Shown here: positions 25,744-35,472 of the stretch, in pieces
How positions within the stretch are numbered: the stretch's first letter is position 1
Layout: every line of letters starts with the position of its first letter
Origin: CAYSTL01 sp964516805
GTDB taxonomy: Archaea > Thermoplasmatota > Thermoplasmata > Halarchaeoplasmatales > Halarchaeoplasmataceae
Assembly: GCA_964516805.1 (NCBI GenBank)
Contig: CAZEXI010000003.1
Coordinates: 1 to 64,000, forward strand
Length of the DNA: 64,000 bases
Direction: 5' to 3'
Notes under the pieces: model-generated
Told to the model about the DNA's origin: nothing
Database searches by the model: none
What the model saw: the letters and a program-made list of their open reading frames with translations, nothing else
Program-made: the position numbers and the translations under genes

Positions 25744-26130
25744 TTAAAAAGCAGCTATCGCGTCTATTTCAATCAAAGCTCCTAAACCAATATCTGAAAC
25801 CTCAACCGCTGCCCTTGCAGGTTCTGAGTCTTTGAAGTATTCTTCATATACTTCGTTCATATCTTCAAAATCATCCAAATTTTTTAGATATATATGAACT
25901 TTCACCAGATCATCTAATGATGCACCACTTTCTTTAGCTATCGCTTTAATATTGTTTAACGTCTGTTTAGTTGCTTTCTTAATATTTTCCTCGACTAATT
26001 CTCCACTTTCTGGATTTATCGGAAGTTGACCTGAGATAAAAACTAATTCATCAAAATCAGAAATCTTCATTGCCTGACTGTATGGACCCACAGGTTGTGG
26101 AGCTTTACTACAGTATATTTTTTCCTTCAT
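25744..26130 (-). CDS. ridA: RidA family reactive imine/enamine deaminase
   Basis: 128 residues of the RidA/YjgF family: APQPVGPYSQAMK, VFISGQLPINPESGELV, the VHIYLKNLDDFEDMNEVYEEYF segment and the ARAAVEVSDIGLGALIEIDAIA end, with the catalytic Arg in PARAA. It hydrolyses reactive 2-aminoacrylate-type intermediates from PLP enzymes. ATG 26130 is preceded by AAAGGTG at seven nt; the longer frame to 26214 is not needed. It converges on srp54. Confidence 0.92.
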   Translation of the reverse strand: MKEKIYCSKAPQPVGPYSQAMKISDFDELVFISGQLPINPESGELVEENIKKATKQTLNNIKAIAKESGASLDDLVKVHIYLKNLDDFEDMNEVYEEYFKDSEPARAAVEVSDIGLGALIEIDAIAAF

Positions 26131-26234
26131 CTTATACACCTTTGAGGGTATTATACAGGTAAAGATTAAATTTTTGCATTTTGTTTTCCGTAATATATAT
26201 TTAATAAATACCAATTGGTCTTCTCAGATTAATC

Positions 26235-27464
26235 ATGGTAATGATGAAGGTATTGGAAGGTAAAAAAGATCATTTTGTTGCTTCAGAAGAAATCCAAGAA
26301 GATCTAGCAATGAGCACCAGTGATATATTGATTGTTAAAAATCCTATAAATCAACGGTGTATAGCTAATCATGTTGAGTTCATTGATGATATAGAAAAAG
26401 ATGTGATCAAAATAAATAAGATCTCGCTGGAGGCTATTGGTCTAGATTCTGATTTTGACGTCGAAGTTTATCCGTTTAACGAAGATTTGACAAGCATCGA
26501 AAAAGTAAAATTTGGAGTTGAAAACTTCAAAAAATCTGAAAACGATCCGTTAACAATTGTAAAAGAAAACGAAGATATATTTATAGATTTTATTAAAAAT
26601 AAAATATTCACAAAAAGTTCAAAATTCCACTGGGAAAAGAAGGGTATATTGATCTCCATAAAGAACACCTGCCCAGGTATGAACGTCTCTGATGTGGGTA
26701 AATTCAAAGAATCTTTTCGATTTACATATGAATGGGGTGGAAGTGAATTAAAATCATTCGATGGAGTACTCCTCTTAGATATGTCTGGGAGTATGGAGAT
26801 AATGGATCTGAATATGGAAGATGTAGGCTGGGTAGTAGAAAGAATGAGTAGAAATTTAGATGGAAAATATTGTCAAAAATTTCTGAATTCGTTAAAAGGT
26901 AACAAAAAAGTTAGGCGTTCACATGGTGCAGTCTTATGCGCATTGGTATATCTTGTACAAAAAATCGGGAGAGGTATCGGAGATAGGATATCTATGATAC
27001 CATTTAGTGATGAATCTTCCGTGATCGAGTTTGATGGAAAGGATTACTTTTCATCATCAGTCGGCAATACATCTTACGGTGCAGAAAGAATAGTGGAAGA
27101 AATTTATAATACAAAAAGGAGCCATACTAACCTTTCAGATAGTTTTAAAAAAGCTATAGATGTTATGAAAAATTTCGATAGAAATAAGATGAAAATGATT
27201 GTCGTACTGACTGACGGAAAACCAAACCCTAAAAGTATAGATTGTAAAGAAAATCTTCTGAACATGATCAAAAAAAGACTCGCTCCTAGAAAAGATATCG
27301 TGGTTAACGCCATAGGTTTAGGAAATGAAGTAGATCATAAATTACTTGATAAGATATCTGTAATGACTGGTGGTGAATATACTCATGTTAATAGTTTAGA
27401 AGGATTAACTCAAGCATATACTCGCTATGCCACATCGATCTCAGTCAAAGGTTCAACATTTTAA
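26235..27464 (+). CDS. von Willebrand A protein with Cdc48 N-like domain
   Basis: 409 residues. The first ~100 look like a Cdc48 N-type double-psi barrel: ILIVKNPINQRCIANHV, then VIKINKISLEAIGLDSDFDVEVYPF, mirroring the two half-barrel repeats. Residues ~175-390 form a vWA domain with MIDAS motif DMSGSM, the second-site Thr region, and VVLTDGKPNP. No chelatase or ATPase domain is fused. Such proteins may act as adaptors for Cdc48/AAA machines or other complexes; this is inference. Its stop lies one base from that of the convergent amidoligase. Confidence 0.72.
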   Translation: MVMMKVLEGKKDHFVASEEIQEDLAMSTSDILIVKNPINQRCIANHVEFIDDIEKDVIKINKISLEAIGLDSDFDVEVYPFNEDLTSIEKVKFGVENFKKSENDPLTIVKENEDIFIDFIKNKIFTKSSKFHWEKKGILISIKNTCPGMNVSDVGKFKESFRFTYEWGGSELKSFDGVLLLDMSGSMEIMDLNMEDVGWVVERMSRNLDGKYCQKFLNSLKGNKKVRRSHGAVLCALVYLVQKIGRGIGDRISMIPFSDESSVIEFDGKDYFSSSVGNTSYGAERIVEEIYNTKRSHTNLSDSFKKAIDVMKNFDRNKMKMIVVLTDGKPNPKSIDCKENLLNMIKKRLAPRKDIVVNAIGLGNEVDHKLLDKISVMTGGEYTHVNSLEGLTQAYTRYATSISVKGSTF

Positions 27465-27465
27465 T

Positions 27466-29586
27466 TTAAATATTATTTGAAAATTCCTTTTTCAGTTCAG
27501 AAAATTTATCTTGATCTATATCTAGTAATTCAAGAGAAGGATGATACTCAACATCTGAGATACTTTTCTTCGATATATCCAATAATTTTTCCATGGTTTC
27601 TTCGAAACTGATATCATTTACATGTGAAAGGTATATCAATAACTGTGAATCTGATAAAGGTGGTTTGAGGTCATCATTTGTTATATCTAACAGCCTTAAA
27701 AACATCAATTTAACATACCTAGAATCTATTATATCCATCTCTATCAAAGAAGGCCACAAGGATTGAATAAATTTTCTATTTAATTCATATAAATGATTCA
27801 ACTCTGATGATTCTTCCATATCCAAGATATACTCTATATTTTTGTCCGAGTAAAACCTACCATAAAATCCATTTTTAATACTTTCATTTCGATTTCTCTT
27901 TATTTTTCTATTAGAAGTATTTTTTAATTTCGTATCATTAAACCTACCTTCAATATAACGGACTAAGCTCTGGAGAATAACAACGTCAGTTATCCTACTT
28001 AATGAGGTCAATTGAGTATCAAAAACCCTGATCTCGATCGTGTTAAATCTTGTAAATGGATAGATGTCAACCATTCTAGACGAATCATTGATTCTTTTCA
28101 ATTTATTATCAAAATAAGTTTTATTTTTGTCAAAAGGAAGGAAAGGAGGAACGCTGAATTGTTCTTTATTAATATCCAACCTATTAGAATAAGCAGACCC
28201 TAATATTACTAAATTACCTTTATCATTGAATGTAAATTCTGGGATTTTATCATCACAAAAAGGTGAATTAGAAGAGATTGCAATAAAATAAGGTATAAAC
28301 AATCTTAGAGAATTATAAACAAATGTCCTTAATTTTTCATCTGGGATATAGATATGATGATGTTCTCCAAAAGTTACCCCCTTTGTGTAATCCTCAATCG
28401 GATTTGAACCTAATGGTAATATTTTAATTTTTTTATTTATTTCTTCTATGACCTCATTAGCTATCCTATATAGATTAAAAGCCCACCATTCGATTTCCTC
28501 TAGATACTTGCAGGGTGGTGTCTGGATTTCAAGAATATTAGTTTTCAATGATACATGTGAATCCTTTCCAAATATTGAATAATATTGTACTTCGCCTTCA
28601 AGATAATACTGAACATGTAATGCATAACATCCTTTGTCATCCATTTTTTTATTTATTCCCCCTCTCCATTTGTTTTTAATATATTCTGGTGCTTTTTTTC
28701 TGATTTTCTCTAATTTATCAATTGCAATTTCTAATAGTTCATCATAAACTTCTTCAACTTTACCTCCTTCTACCAATGACCAATCTTCATTAATAAGTTG
28801 AAGTTCTATTTCTAGGCCGTGAGAATAGAACATCTCTTTTAACTCATTTTTACTAACTCCATTATTTCTCATGTCAATGTTTATATCTGACTGAAATTCT
28901 TGAATTTCATAATTTGAATTGATTTCTATTTTATGGGTTAGTTTTGTCTCTTTTTCTTGGAATATAAAATTAAATCTACTATCGACACTACTCCTGTTAA
29001 CTAAATTCAAATGTGATTTTGGTATTTTTTTGTTAGATTCTAACCAATCTTTTACATATTCAATGTAGCGATTTTTTGTTTCTGTTATCAAATATATTTT
29101 AGATTCATCATCTAATTGTTCTGACAGATATATATTCTTATACTCATCGATCAAAAAATTAAATTCTCTTTTGCCTAAATTTACTGGTGTATTAACAAAA
29201 TCTTTTTTTTCAAATGTACTATTAATTTTCTCTTTTGAAACTATCCTGTAAGATACATCTGTTTCCACTTTCTTATCCTCAGATAAAGACAAAGTTATCA
29301 TTAATGAATCGTCTTTGAATTGGATATTACCCAAGAACAGACTTTCCTCATCAGAGTAATTAGAGACTATTTTAGGTAAAGACTTATCCTCAATTTTGAA
29401 ATCAGTTATTTTATTGTTTGGAGATCCATTATCTTTGCTTTCAGAATTGGATATTATAGTTCTAAGTATAATATATAATACAAAAAAACCCAAAACAACA
29501 ATCGATACACACAATATTCTATCATAAGAAAGGTATGTAATTATGTAAGATTGATATGAACAGTTGTCCCAGGGTAAACTAATCAT
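27466..29586 (-). CDS. membrane-anchored GCS2-type amidoligase
   Basis: 706 residues. A single helix near residues 24-45 (ILCVSIVVLGFFVLYIIL) anchors the protein. Then come ~190 residues of unknown beta-rich domain. The C-terminal ~430 match the GCS2/YbdK carboxylate-amine ligase family: GLEIELQLINEDWSL, LEIQTPPCKYLEEIEWW, LPLGSNP, GEHHHIYI, LRLFIPYFIAISSNSPF and TRFNTIEIRVFDTQL, covering the glutamine-synthetase-like active-site strands. Family members form amide bonds, e.g. gamma-glutamylcysteine. A membrane-tethered form is unusual. ATG 29586 follows GGAG by ten nt; TTG 29625 is the alternative. AT-rich and isoleucine/asparagine-rich, hinting at transfer or fast evolution. Confidence 0.7.
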   Translation of the reverse strand: MISLPWDNCSYQSYIITYLSYDRILCVSIVVLGFFVLYIILRTIISNSESKDNGSPNNKITDFKIEDKSLPKIVSNYSDEESLFLGNIQFKDDSLMITLSLSEDKKVETDVSYRIVSKEKINSTFEKKDFVNTPVNLGKREFNFLIDEYKNIYLSEQLDDESKIYLITETKNRYIEYVKDWLESNKKIPKSHLNLVNRSSVDSRFNFIFQEKETKLTHKIEINSNYEIQEFQSDINIDMRNNGVSKNELKEMFYSHGLEIELQLINEDWSLVEGGKVEEVYDELLEIAIDKLEKIRKKAPEYIKNKWRGGINKKMDDKGCYALHVQYYLEGEVQYYSIFGKDSHVSLKTNILEIQTPPCKYLEEIEWWAFNLYRIANEVIEEINKKIKILPLGSNPIEDYTKGVTFGEHHHIYIPDEKLRTFVYNSLRLFIPYFIAISSNSPFCDDKIPEFTFNDKGNLVILGSAYSNRLDINKEQFSVPPFLPFDKNKTYFDNKLKRINDSSRMVDIYPFTRFNTIEIRVFDTQLTSLSRITDVVILQSLVRYIEGRFNDTKLKNTSNRKIKRNRNESIKNGFYGRFYSDKNIEYILDMEESSELNHLYELNRKFIQSLWPSLIEMDIIDSRYVKLMFLRLLDITNDDLKPPLSDSQLLIYLSHVNDISFEETMEKLLDISKKSISDVEYHPSLELLDIDQDKFSELKKEFSNNI

Positions 29587-29711
29587 TTTGATGATTCTCC
29601 AAGTGGTAGGAGCTTTAAAATACAATGAAATTTAATTTTATCGGTTCTCTGTATGGTTTTCCAAAGAAGTATTAATTAATTGTAAATTTTATTATATTAA
29701 ATAAAATTTTA

Positions 29712-30327
29712 TTAACTTACTTTTTTAGAAGCAACTCTATTCATCGCATGTTTGTGCGGTATTCCACCCGAATCGCAATTAAATATTTCTTCAACGCTCC
29801 ATTCTATCTTCCAATTACTGTAATAAGTTAACAGTTCACCAGATATCCACTCACAGGCTGTTTCTTCACTATCTGGAGCAGGTTCGATAAAAGGTTTATC
29901 TACAAAAACTGAGTGTACGTGTATTCCTCCAGGCTTAGTATGTTCTTTATAATTCTTTAAAATTTCATCTCTCAAATTACAAGAGATGTAATGAAGTGTA
30001 GCACTTGAAAATATGATATCATAGTCTTCTTCACATCTAAATTCATTTATATCTGCTGTAAAAGCATCAAGCTCTACTCCTACTTCAGAAGCAAATTTTT
30101 TCGTTTTTTTTGACGCCCTTTTCAGATAGGTCAAAAGCAGTCACATCATAGCCGTTTCTAGCAAAAAATACAGCATTCTTTCCCTCCCCGCAGCCTAAAA
30201 CAAGTAGTTTTAACTTCTGAACAGGGGGCTTTAATTTTAGTACTTTGAAACAAGAAGATGATGGTTTTTTACCCCAGTAATAATCATCACTTGAGTATTT
30301 CTGATCGTATATAGTATCATTTTTCAT
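29712..30327 (-). pseudogene. TehB-like SAM methyltransferase, frameshifted
   Basis: Two overlapping minus-strand frames make one methyltransferase. The first (30327-30085) holds DDYYWGKKPSS and the SAM motif LVLGCGEGKNAVFFARNG through VTAFDLSEKG. The second (to 29712) continues with SEVGVELDAFTAD, DIIFSSATLHYI and KPGGIHV. They join at a run of eight Ts at 30104-30111 (A8 on the coding strand): removing one base restores a continuous protein of about 204 residues. Members methylate small thiols, metalloids or tellurite. The cause may be a real mutation, polymerase slippage or an assembly error. An upstream in-frame start is at ATG 30327. Confidence 0.75.
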
Positions 30328-30481
30328 ACTAATTAAAATGATTTACATACCATATAAAACTTATTAGCTAAAAAGATAATAATACGATTGTCTTCTATAA
30401 AGTATAAAAATACACTGATTAAAAATCAATAGAAAAAGTTAAAATTACATGAACATAATCCGGATAATCCGGAGAATCAAG

Positions 30482-32551
30482 ATGGTGGAATACGAGAAAG
30501 ATGAAATCAAAGAGAAGTTCAAAAATTTCTTTGAAGATGAAGGATATCATTCAGAATTGATAAGGATAGCAGATAATTTTCCCGATGAAAGATCACTCAA
30601 CATCACATATCGGGACCTCACGATGTATTTTGAGGATCTCGATTTTCCACAATATATTATCGATCATCCTAAGAAATGTCTAGTTTTAGCTGAAGAGACG
30701 ATAAGAGAAATAGTTGGTGTTCCTGATGATACTGAGATCAGGCTCAGGATAAAACAGCTCTCAGAGCCTCGTCACAAAATGATAAGACATCTCAGAGCTA
30801 GTGATCTGACAAAATATCTTGCTATCGATGGTTTAGTGAGAAAAGCTACTGAAGTAAGGCCTAGGATATCAAAAGCTGTTTTTGAGTGTATGAGATGTGG
30901 TGCAAAAACAACGATTGAACAGGCGGGTAACAATATCGAGGAACCAGTTGAATGTGCGGGCTGTGGAAAATCTGCCAACAAAACTAATTTTAATCTACTT
31001 TTAGACGATTCAGAATTTATCAATTATCAAACTATAGAAATACAGGAAAGTCCAGAAGGTCTTAGAGGGGGTGACCAACCGCAGAGATTGAGAGGGTGGG
31101 TGAAAGAGGATCTAGTAGATAAAGTATCACCTGGAGATAGGATAACTGTTGATGGCATATTGGACGGAGATCCAAAAAAAGAAACTAGTAGAGGCAAATC
31201 TAGAGTTTTTGATATCTTTATTCGAGTAAATGGTATAGAAGTTAAAGAGTATGAATTCGAAAATCTAGAACTATCAGATGAAGATATCGAAGAAATAGAA
31301 GAAGTTTCGGAGGATAAAAGGATATTCGATAAAATAATAGATTCAATAGCCCCTAGTATATATGGATTAAGAACCGAAAAAATGGGACTCAGCTTACAGT
31401 TATTTGGTGGAGTTAGAAAGACAATGCCAGATGGGAGCACTACAAGAGGTGATATCCATATATTGATGGTGGGAGACCCAGGAACAGCTAAATCGCAACT
31501 GTTGAGATATATTTCAGATCTATCTCCAAGAGGGATGTACGCTTCAGGAAAAGGTTCAACAGGAGCTGGTTTGACAGCTGCAGCAGTAAGAGAAGAAGTC
31601 ATGGGTGAAAGTCAGTGGGTTTTAGAGGCAGGCACGCTTGTTCTTTCAGACATGGGTATTGCATGTATAGACGAGTTAGATAAGATGAGATCTGAAGACA
31701 GAAGTGCGATGCACGAAGCTATGGAACAGCAGAGTATCTCTGTTGCTAAAGCAGGTATCAATGCGACTCTAAACTCTCGATGCGCTGTTCTGGGTGCTGC
31801 TAATCCTCAATATGGTAGATTTGAAGTACATGAAAATATTTCTCAGCAAATAGACCTTCCACCACCACTGATTTCAAGATTCGATCTTATATTTGCACTC
31901 CTGGACAAACCAGATCGAGAAAAGGACTCAAGGATTGCAAATCATATCTTGAGACTTCATACAGAAGGTGAGAGACTGGAAAGAGGTGAAGATAAAACAG
32001 AACAGCAATTCACCCCAGCATTTGATAAGGAGTTCCTAAGAAAATATGTTGCTTACGCTAAAAAGATAAAACCAGAGATGACCAAACAAAGCAGAAAAAG
32101 GCTAGAAGATTTCTATTTAGATCTAAGAGGCAGTGGCGGTGATGAAGACTCTATTCCCGTAACAGCAAGACAGCTGGAATCTCTTGTGAGATTAGCAGAA
32201 GCAAGTGCAAGAGCGCATTTAAAAGAAAGAGTAACTGTAGAAGATGCAGAAAGAGCTATTAAAGTAACTCAGCATTTCTTGAATCAAGTAGCATCCACTG
32301 AGTCTGGCGGACTTGATATAGATATGGTAACTTCAAGTGTTTCACATGACGAGAGGACCTTACTTGGTCATATTCGTGATATCATTAGAGATAAAAGTGA
32401 TATACACGAAGGTGGAGTTCCAGAGGATGAAATATTGAACGAAGCTGATTCTAGAGGTCTTTCAAGGGAAGAAGTAAGGAAAGAGATTAATAGGATGAGA
32501 ACAAAAGGACAATTATATACTCCTACCCAGGGACATTATAAATTAGCATAA
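30482..32551 (+). CDS. mcm: replicative helicase MCM
   Basis: 689 residues, the full archaeal MCM: N-terminal helical domain, zinc-binding CMRCG ... CAGCG, OB fold, AAA+ core with Walker A GDPGTAKSQLL, Walker B CIDELDKM, sensor 1 GAANPQYG, arginine finger SRFDLIF, and a C-terminal winged helix. It unwinds DNA as a hexamer. No intein interrupts the Walker A or sensor positions, where archaeal inteins often sit. ATG 30482 starts the conserved region; the frame is open to 30449. It heads a run with DUF424 and NMD3. Confidence 0.96.
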   Translation: MVEYEKDEIKEKFKNFFEDEGYHSELIRIADNFPDERSLNITYRDLTMYFEDLDFPQYIIDHPKKCLVLAEETIREIVGVPDDTEIRLRIKQLSEPRHKMIRHLRASDLTKYLAIDGLVRKATEVRPRISKAVFECMRCGAKTTIEQAGNNIEEPVECAGCGKSANKTNFNLLLDDSEFINYQTIEIQESPEGLRGGDQPQRLRGWVKEDLVDKVSPGDRITVDGILDGDPKKETSRGKSRVFDIFIRVNGIEVKEYEFENLELSDEDIEEIEEVSEDKRIFDKIIDSIAPSIYGLRTEKMGLSLQLFGGVRKTMPDGSTTRGDIHILMVGDPGTAKSQLLRYISDLSPRGMYASGKGSTGAGLTAAAVREEVMGESQWVLEAGTLVLSDMGIACIDELDKMRSEDRSAMHEAMEQQSISVAKAGINATLNSRCAVLGAANPQYGRFEVHENISQQIDLPPPLISRFDLIFALLDKPDREKDSRIANHILRLHTEGERLERGEDKTEQQFTPAFDKEFLRKYVAYAKKIKPEMTKQSRKRLEDFYLDLRGSGGDEDSIPVTARQLESLVRLAEASARAHLKERVTVEDAERAIKVTQHFLNQVASTESGGLDIDMVTSSVSHDERTLLGHIRDIIRDKSDIHEGGVPEDEILNEADSRGLSREEVRKEINRMRTKGQLYTPTQGHYKLA

Positions 32552-32566
32552 AAAAGAGGTAAAACA

Positions 32567-32863
32567 ATGGATATAAGCTATCAGATATATGAAAGAGGCA
32601 ATGACGTACTTTTAGCAGCATGTGATAAGGACCTACTAGGTAAAAAATTTGAAGAAGAAGATATTCAACTGGATGTATCAAAAACATTCTATGGTGGAGA
32701 TGAAACTGAGAAAGATGAAATATGTGATAAAATAAAAAAATCAAATATCGTAAATCTTGTAGGGAAGAATATCATCGATGCCGTTGTTGAGGCAGGTTTC
32801 GGAAGTGAAGATGACATATTATGGGTTGATGGAGTTCCACATCTTCAATTGATAATGATCTAG
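32567..32863 (+). CDS. DUF424 family protein
   Basis: 98 residues of the archaeal DUF424 family: YERGNDVLLAACDKDLLGKKFEEEDIQLDVSKTFYGG and the VNLVGKNIIDAVVEAG segment ending at PHLQLIMI. The structure is small and globular and the function unknown. It is encoded 15 nt after mcm and 15 nt before nmd3, so it is in the same operon; in archaea it often sits beside translation genes such as NMD3 or aIF2beta. Confidence 0.85.
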   Translation: MDISYQIYERGNDVLLAACDKDLLGKKFEEEDIQLDVSKTFYGGDETEKDEICDKIKKSNIVNLVGKNIIDAVVEAGFGSEDDILWVDGVPHLQLIMI

Positions 32864-32878
32864 AAATAAGAGGATAAT

Positions 32879-33919
32879 ATGATCTGTGTAGAATGCGGGA
32901 GGGAAGTTGAAGAATTATACGATGGCTTGTGTGATGAATGTTTTAAAGAAAAAAGGGTGAGTGCTGAAATAAATGATAATCTTTCTATAGAGATATGTGG
33001 TTCTTGTGGCAGTGTAAAAAAAGGAAACAAGTGGATAAATCGACCTGACCTGAATACGATAATGCTCGAAAAAATAGAAGATTCAGTATCAGTTTCAAAT
33101 TCGGTGGATGGTTATTCATTTGAAGTAGATTTCATAGAAGAGGATTTAAGAAACATCGAAGCAACGATATACGCTAAATTATTTTCAGGTGATATCGAAA
33201 AAAATGTAGAATTCAATACCACTATATCTCTTAAAAAAGGACAGTGTAAAAGCTGCAGTAGAAAGCACGGAAATTATTACGAAGCGATACTTCAAATTAG
33301 ACCTACTGCTGATGAAATGACAGATAAACAGAAAGAATATGTAACTAAAAAAGTACACGATCGCGTCTCACTTACTAGCGAGAATGAGAAAAAAGTTTTC
33401 ATAACTTCAGAGTTAGAAAAACATGGTGGGCTCGACTTTTATATGAGTGACAGAAAAACTACCAAAAGATTGTCAAAAGAGATAGCTGACAAATATGGTG
33501 GGAAGACAACCACATCTGCAGAACTAGCTGGAATGGAAGATGGACAGGAGATCTACCGGATGACTTATTCAGTTAGACTTCCAGAATACCAAAAAAATGA
33601 TTTTGTTGAATATAAAGATAAAATATACAGAATCAAAAAGATAAATCCTAAAGCTGGATACATAGTCTTATTTGATCTGGAAACCGGAGAACTAAAGAAT
33701 ATTGACGACTGGGATGCAGAGAAACTTTCTGTATTAGGTGGTGATGAACTACTTAAAAATGCAGTTATAGTTTCTGAAACTGAGAAAGAACTGAAAGTTC
33801 TTGATCCAGAATCTTACAATACAGTAACTGTTCTGAAACCTGAAAACACTTCGACGAAGGATGGGGAGATAAAGATAATAAAAGTAAACGGTAAAATCTA
33901 TCCCATTGCAGATAACTAA
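32879..33919 (+). CDS. NMD3 family ribosome-biogenesis protein
   Basis: 346 residues. Three zinc knuckle groups mark the N-terminal NMD3 region: CVECGREVEELYDGLCDEC, CGSCGSVKKG and CKSCSRKHGNYYEAILQIR. The C-terminal half has SH3/OB-like beta regions (VRLPEYQKNDFVEYKDKIYRIKKI). In eukaryotes NMD3 is the 60S export adaptor; in archaea, without a nucleus, it is thought to help 50S maturation. The gene closes the mcm-DUF424 operon. Confidence 0.88.
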   Translation: MICVECGREVEELYDGLCDECFKEKRVSAEINDNLSIEICGSCGSVKKGNKWINRPDLNTIMLEKIEDSVSVSNSVDGYSFEVDFIEEDLRNIEATIYAKLFSGDIEKNVEFNTTISLKKGQCKSCSRKHGNYYEAILQIRPTADEMTDKQKEYVTKKVHDRVSLTSENEKKVFITSELEKHGGLDFYMSDRKTTKRLSKEIADKYGGKTTTSAELAGMEDGQEIYRMTYSVRLPEYQKNDFVEYKDKIYRIKKINPKAGYIVLFDLETGELKNIDDWDAEKLSVLGGDELLKNAVIVSETEKELKVLDPESYNTVTVLKPENTSTKDGEIKIIKVNGKIYPIADN

Positions 33920-33963
33920 TATCGATAAGATTTATACCTGAGCATAATCTTACCTATTTCAAT

Positions 33964-34977
33964 ATGTCTGATAAAAATAGATTATTACATACAAGCTGGT
34001 TTGGTGTATTCGTATTAGAAGATGAAGAGGTAATAGACAAAACTCTTTTTGATAAAGATCCTAAAATCATAGCTGAAAAAAGATATGCTATTCAAAATGG
34101 TAATATTTTAGAAGAAGAAAAAAAATTATTAGATAAATACGAGGTTCTTAATGTTACTTCGGATCGATTAAAAGATTACGGGGAGATTAAAGAAATCGAC
34201 AAAGAACTTGTTGATCCAGAAGAATATTCATTCAGCCCTGATCTTCTCCAGAAGGCACTGATAGAAGTAGGAAAAATTGAGGTAAAAGAATCGATCGACA
34301 TTGGAGAACATCTCGCTAAGGCTGTGGAAACGATACAGGACCTTAATGAAACAATAAATATTCTAATGGAAAGAATGAGAGATTGGTATTCCCTTCATTT
34401 TCCTGAATTAGAAGGCGAAGTAAATGATGATGAATATATAGAGCTTATCAAAAGGTACGGTTCTAAAGATGAGATAATGAAAGAGCTAAATATAAACAAT
34501 TCTGTCGGTGGAGATATTACAGAGAAGGAAGAAAATAATTACATCTCTTTAGCTAATATCATAAAGAATCAATTGGAATATCGAGCTCAGCTCCATGATT
34601 ATGTAGAAGAGATGATGCGTACTTACGCACCCAACATAACAGCTCTTACCGGTCCAAAATTAGGAGGAGAGCTTATTGAAAAGGCAGGGTCTTTGAAAAA
34701 AATTGCAATGAAACCTTCAAGTACTATACAGATATTAGGTGCAGAAAAATCATTATTTAAACATCTAGAAAAAGGAACAAAACCACCTAAACATGGGTTG
34801 ATTCTACAGCATCCATATGTCCATAAAGCTCCTTATGATAAAAGAGGAAAGATAGCTAGAGCCTTTGCTAATAAAATCGCTATTGCCGCTAGATTAGACT
34901 ACTTCAGCAATAAAGACAAGGGCGATGAATTAAGAAGTGAATTAGAGGAAAAGATAGAAAAGATAAAAGAAAATTGA
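33964..34977 (+). CDS. nop5: C/D box RNP protein NOP5
   Basis: 337 residues. NOP5 bridges L7Ae and fibrillarin in C/D box guide RNPs that 2'-O-methylate rRNA and tRNA. The central coiled coil and the Nop domain (MRTYAPNITALTGPKLGGEL, SSTIQILGAEKSLFKHL, HPYVHKAP) are intact, with a basic C-terminus. Fibrillarin, usually the next gene in archaea, is not adjacent; the next gene is an Sm-like protein on the other strand. TTTATACC lies about 33 nt before the ATG. Confidence 0.92.
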   Translation: MSDKNRLLHTSWFGVFVLEDEEVIDKTLFDKDPKIIAEKRYAIQNGNILEEEKKLLDKYEVLNVTSDRLKDYGEIKEIDKELVDPEEYSFSPDLLQKALIEVGKIEVKESIDIGEHLAKAVETIQDLNETINILMERMRDWYSLHFPELEGEVNDDEYIELIKRYGSKDEIMKELNINNSVGGDITEKEENNYISLANIIKNQLEYRAQLHDYVEEMMRTYAPNITALTGPKLGGELIEKAGSLKKIAMKPSSTIQILGAEKSLFKHLEKGTKPPKHGLILQHPYVHKAPYDKRGKIARAFANKIAIAARLDYFSNKDKGDELRSELEEKIEKIKEN

Positions 34978-35046
34978 TTGAATCGGTATAAGCTCTGTAT
35001 AACTCTTTTTCATTTGATTATTTTATTATCTTAAATGTAAAACTAT

Positions 35047-35472
35047 CTACCTTCTTTCTGGCATGTCATAACTACTGCCAATATTTGCTATATCGTGTCC
35101 CTTACGATAGACTGGTTTTCTAGATACAAATTTCCCTTCTTTTGTTTCTTTCTTTTCAGTTTCCTTCTTATGCCATCTCCATATTCGAGATATATGAATA
35201 GCTCGCAGGTAAACCTCTTCCATGTTTATATATGTCCAATCTATAAATCCTACAACAGTTTCTCCTTCCTCTCCTGCTTCTTCTGGATTAATCTCACCTA
35301 GTTCACTCCAATTTACCTCAGTTGTAGAACCCTGAAATACGTCCTTCAAAACTAATGTTTCTTTATCAAATTCTTGTAAAGTTCCAAGAAATGCTATTTC
35401 ATCATCCATCACTACTAGTAATTTTTTATCACTAAGGTCCTTCAATTTTTTCTCAAGTAATGTTCCAAGCAT
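35047..35472 (-). CDS. Sm-like (LSm) RNA-binding protein with basic tail
   Basis: 141 residues. An Sm fold is suggested by a short N-terminal helix, KKLLVVMDDEIAFLGTLQEFDKETLVLKDV as Sm motif 1, and EEVYLRAIHISRIW as Sm motif 2, separated by an acidic insert longer than in classical archaeal LSm proteins. A basic tail of about 35 residues follows. LSm rings bind U-rich RNA. It could also be a divergent LSm16/SmAP3-like protein. It converges on nop5, and 80 nt separate it from the PIN-like gene upstream. Confidence 0.65.
   Translation of the reverse strand: MLGTLLEKKLKDLSDKKLLVVMDDEIAFLGTLQEFDKETLVLKDVFQGSTTEVNWSELGEINPEEAGEEGETVVGFIDWTYINMEEVYLRAIHISRIWRWHKKETEKKETKEGKFVSRKPVYRKGHDIANIGSSYDMPERR

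Noticed and set aside
29712..30327. programmed ribosomal frameshifting at the A8 run
   Set aside because: No stimulatory structure or internal Shine-Dalgarno is evident and this family is not known to use recoding; mutation or sequence error is simpler.
31027..31602. 191-codon open frame antisense to mcm
   Set aside because: It is the shadow of conserved MCM codons; its composition (Ser/Leu/Pro-rich) is typical of antisense frames in this genome and no start signal precedes it.
30482..32551. possible intein in MCM
   Set aside because: Length is normal and the Walker A, Walker B, sensor and Arg-finger motifs are continuous.
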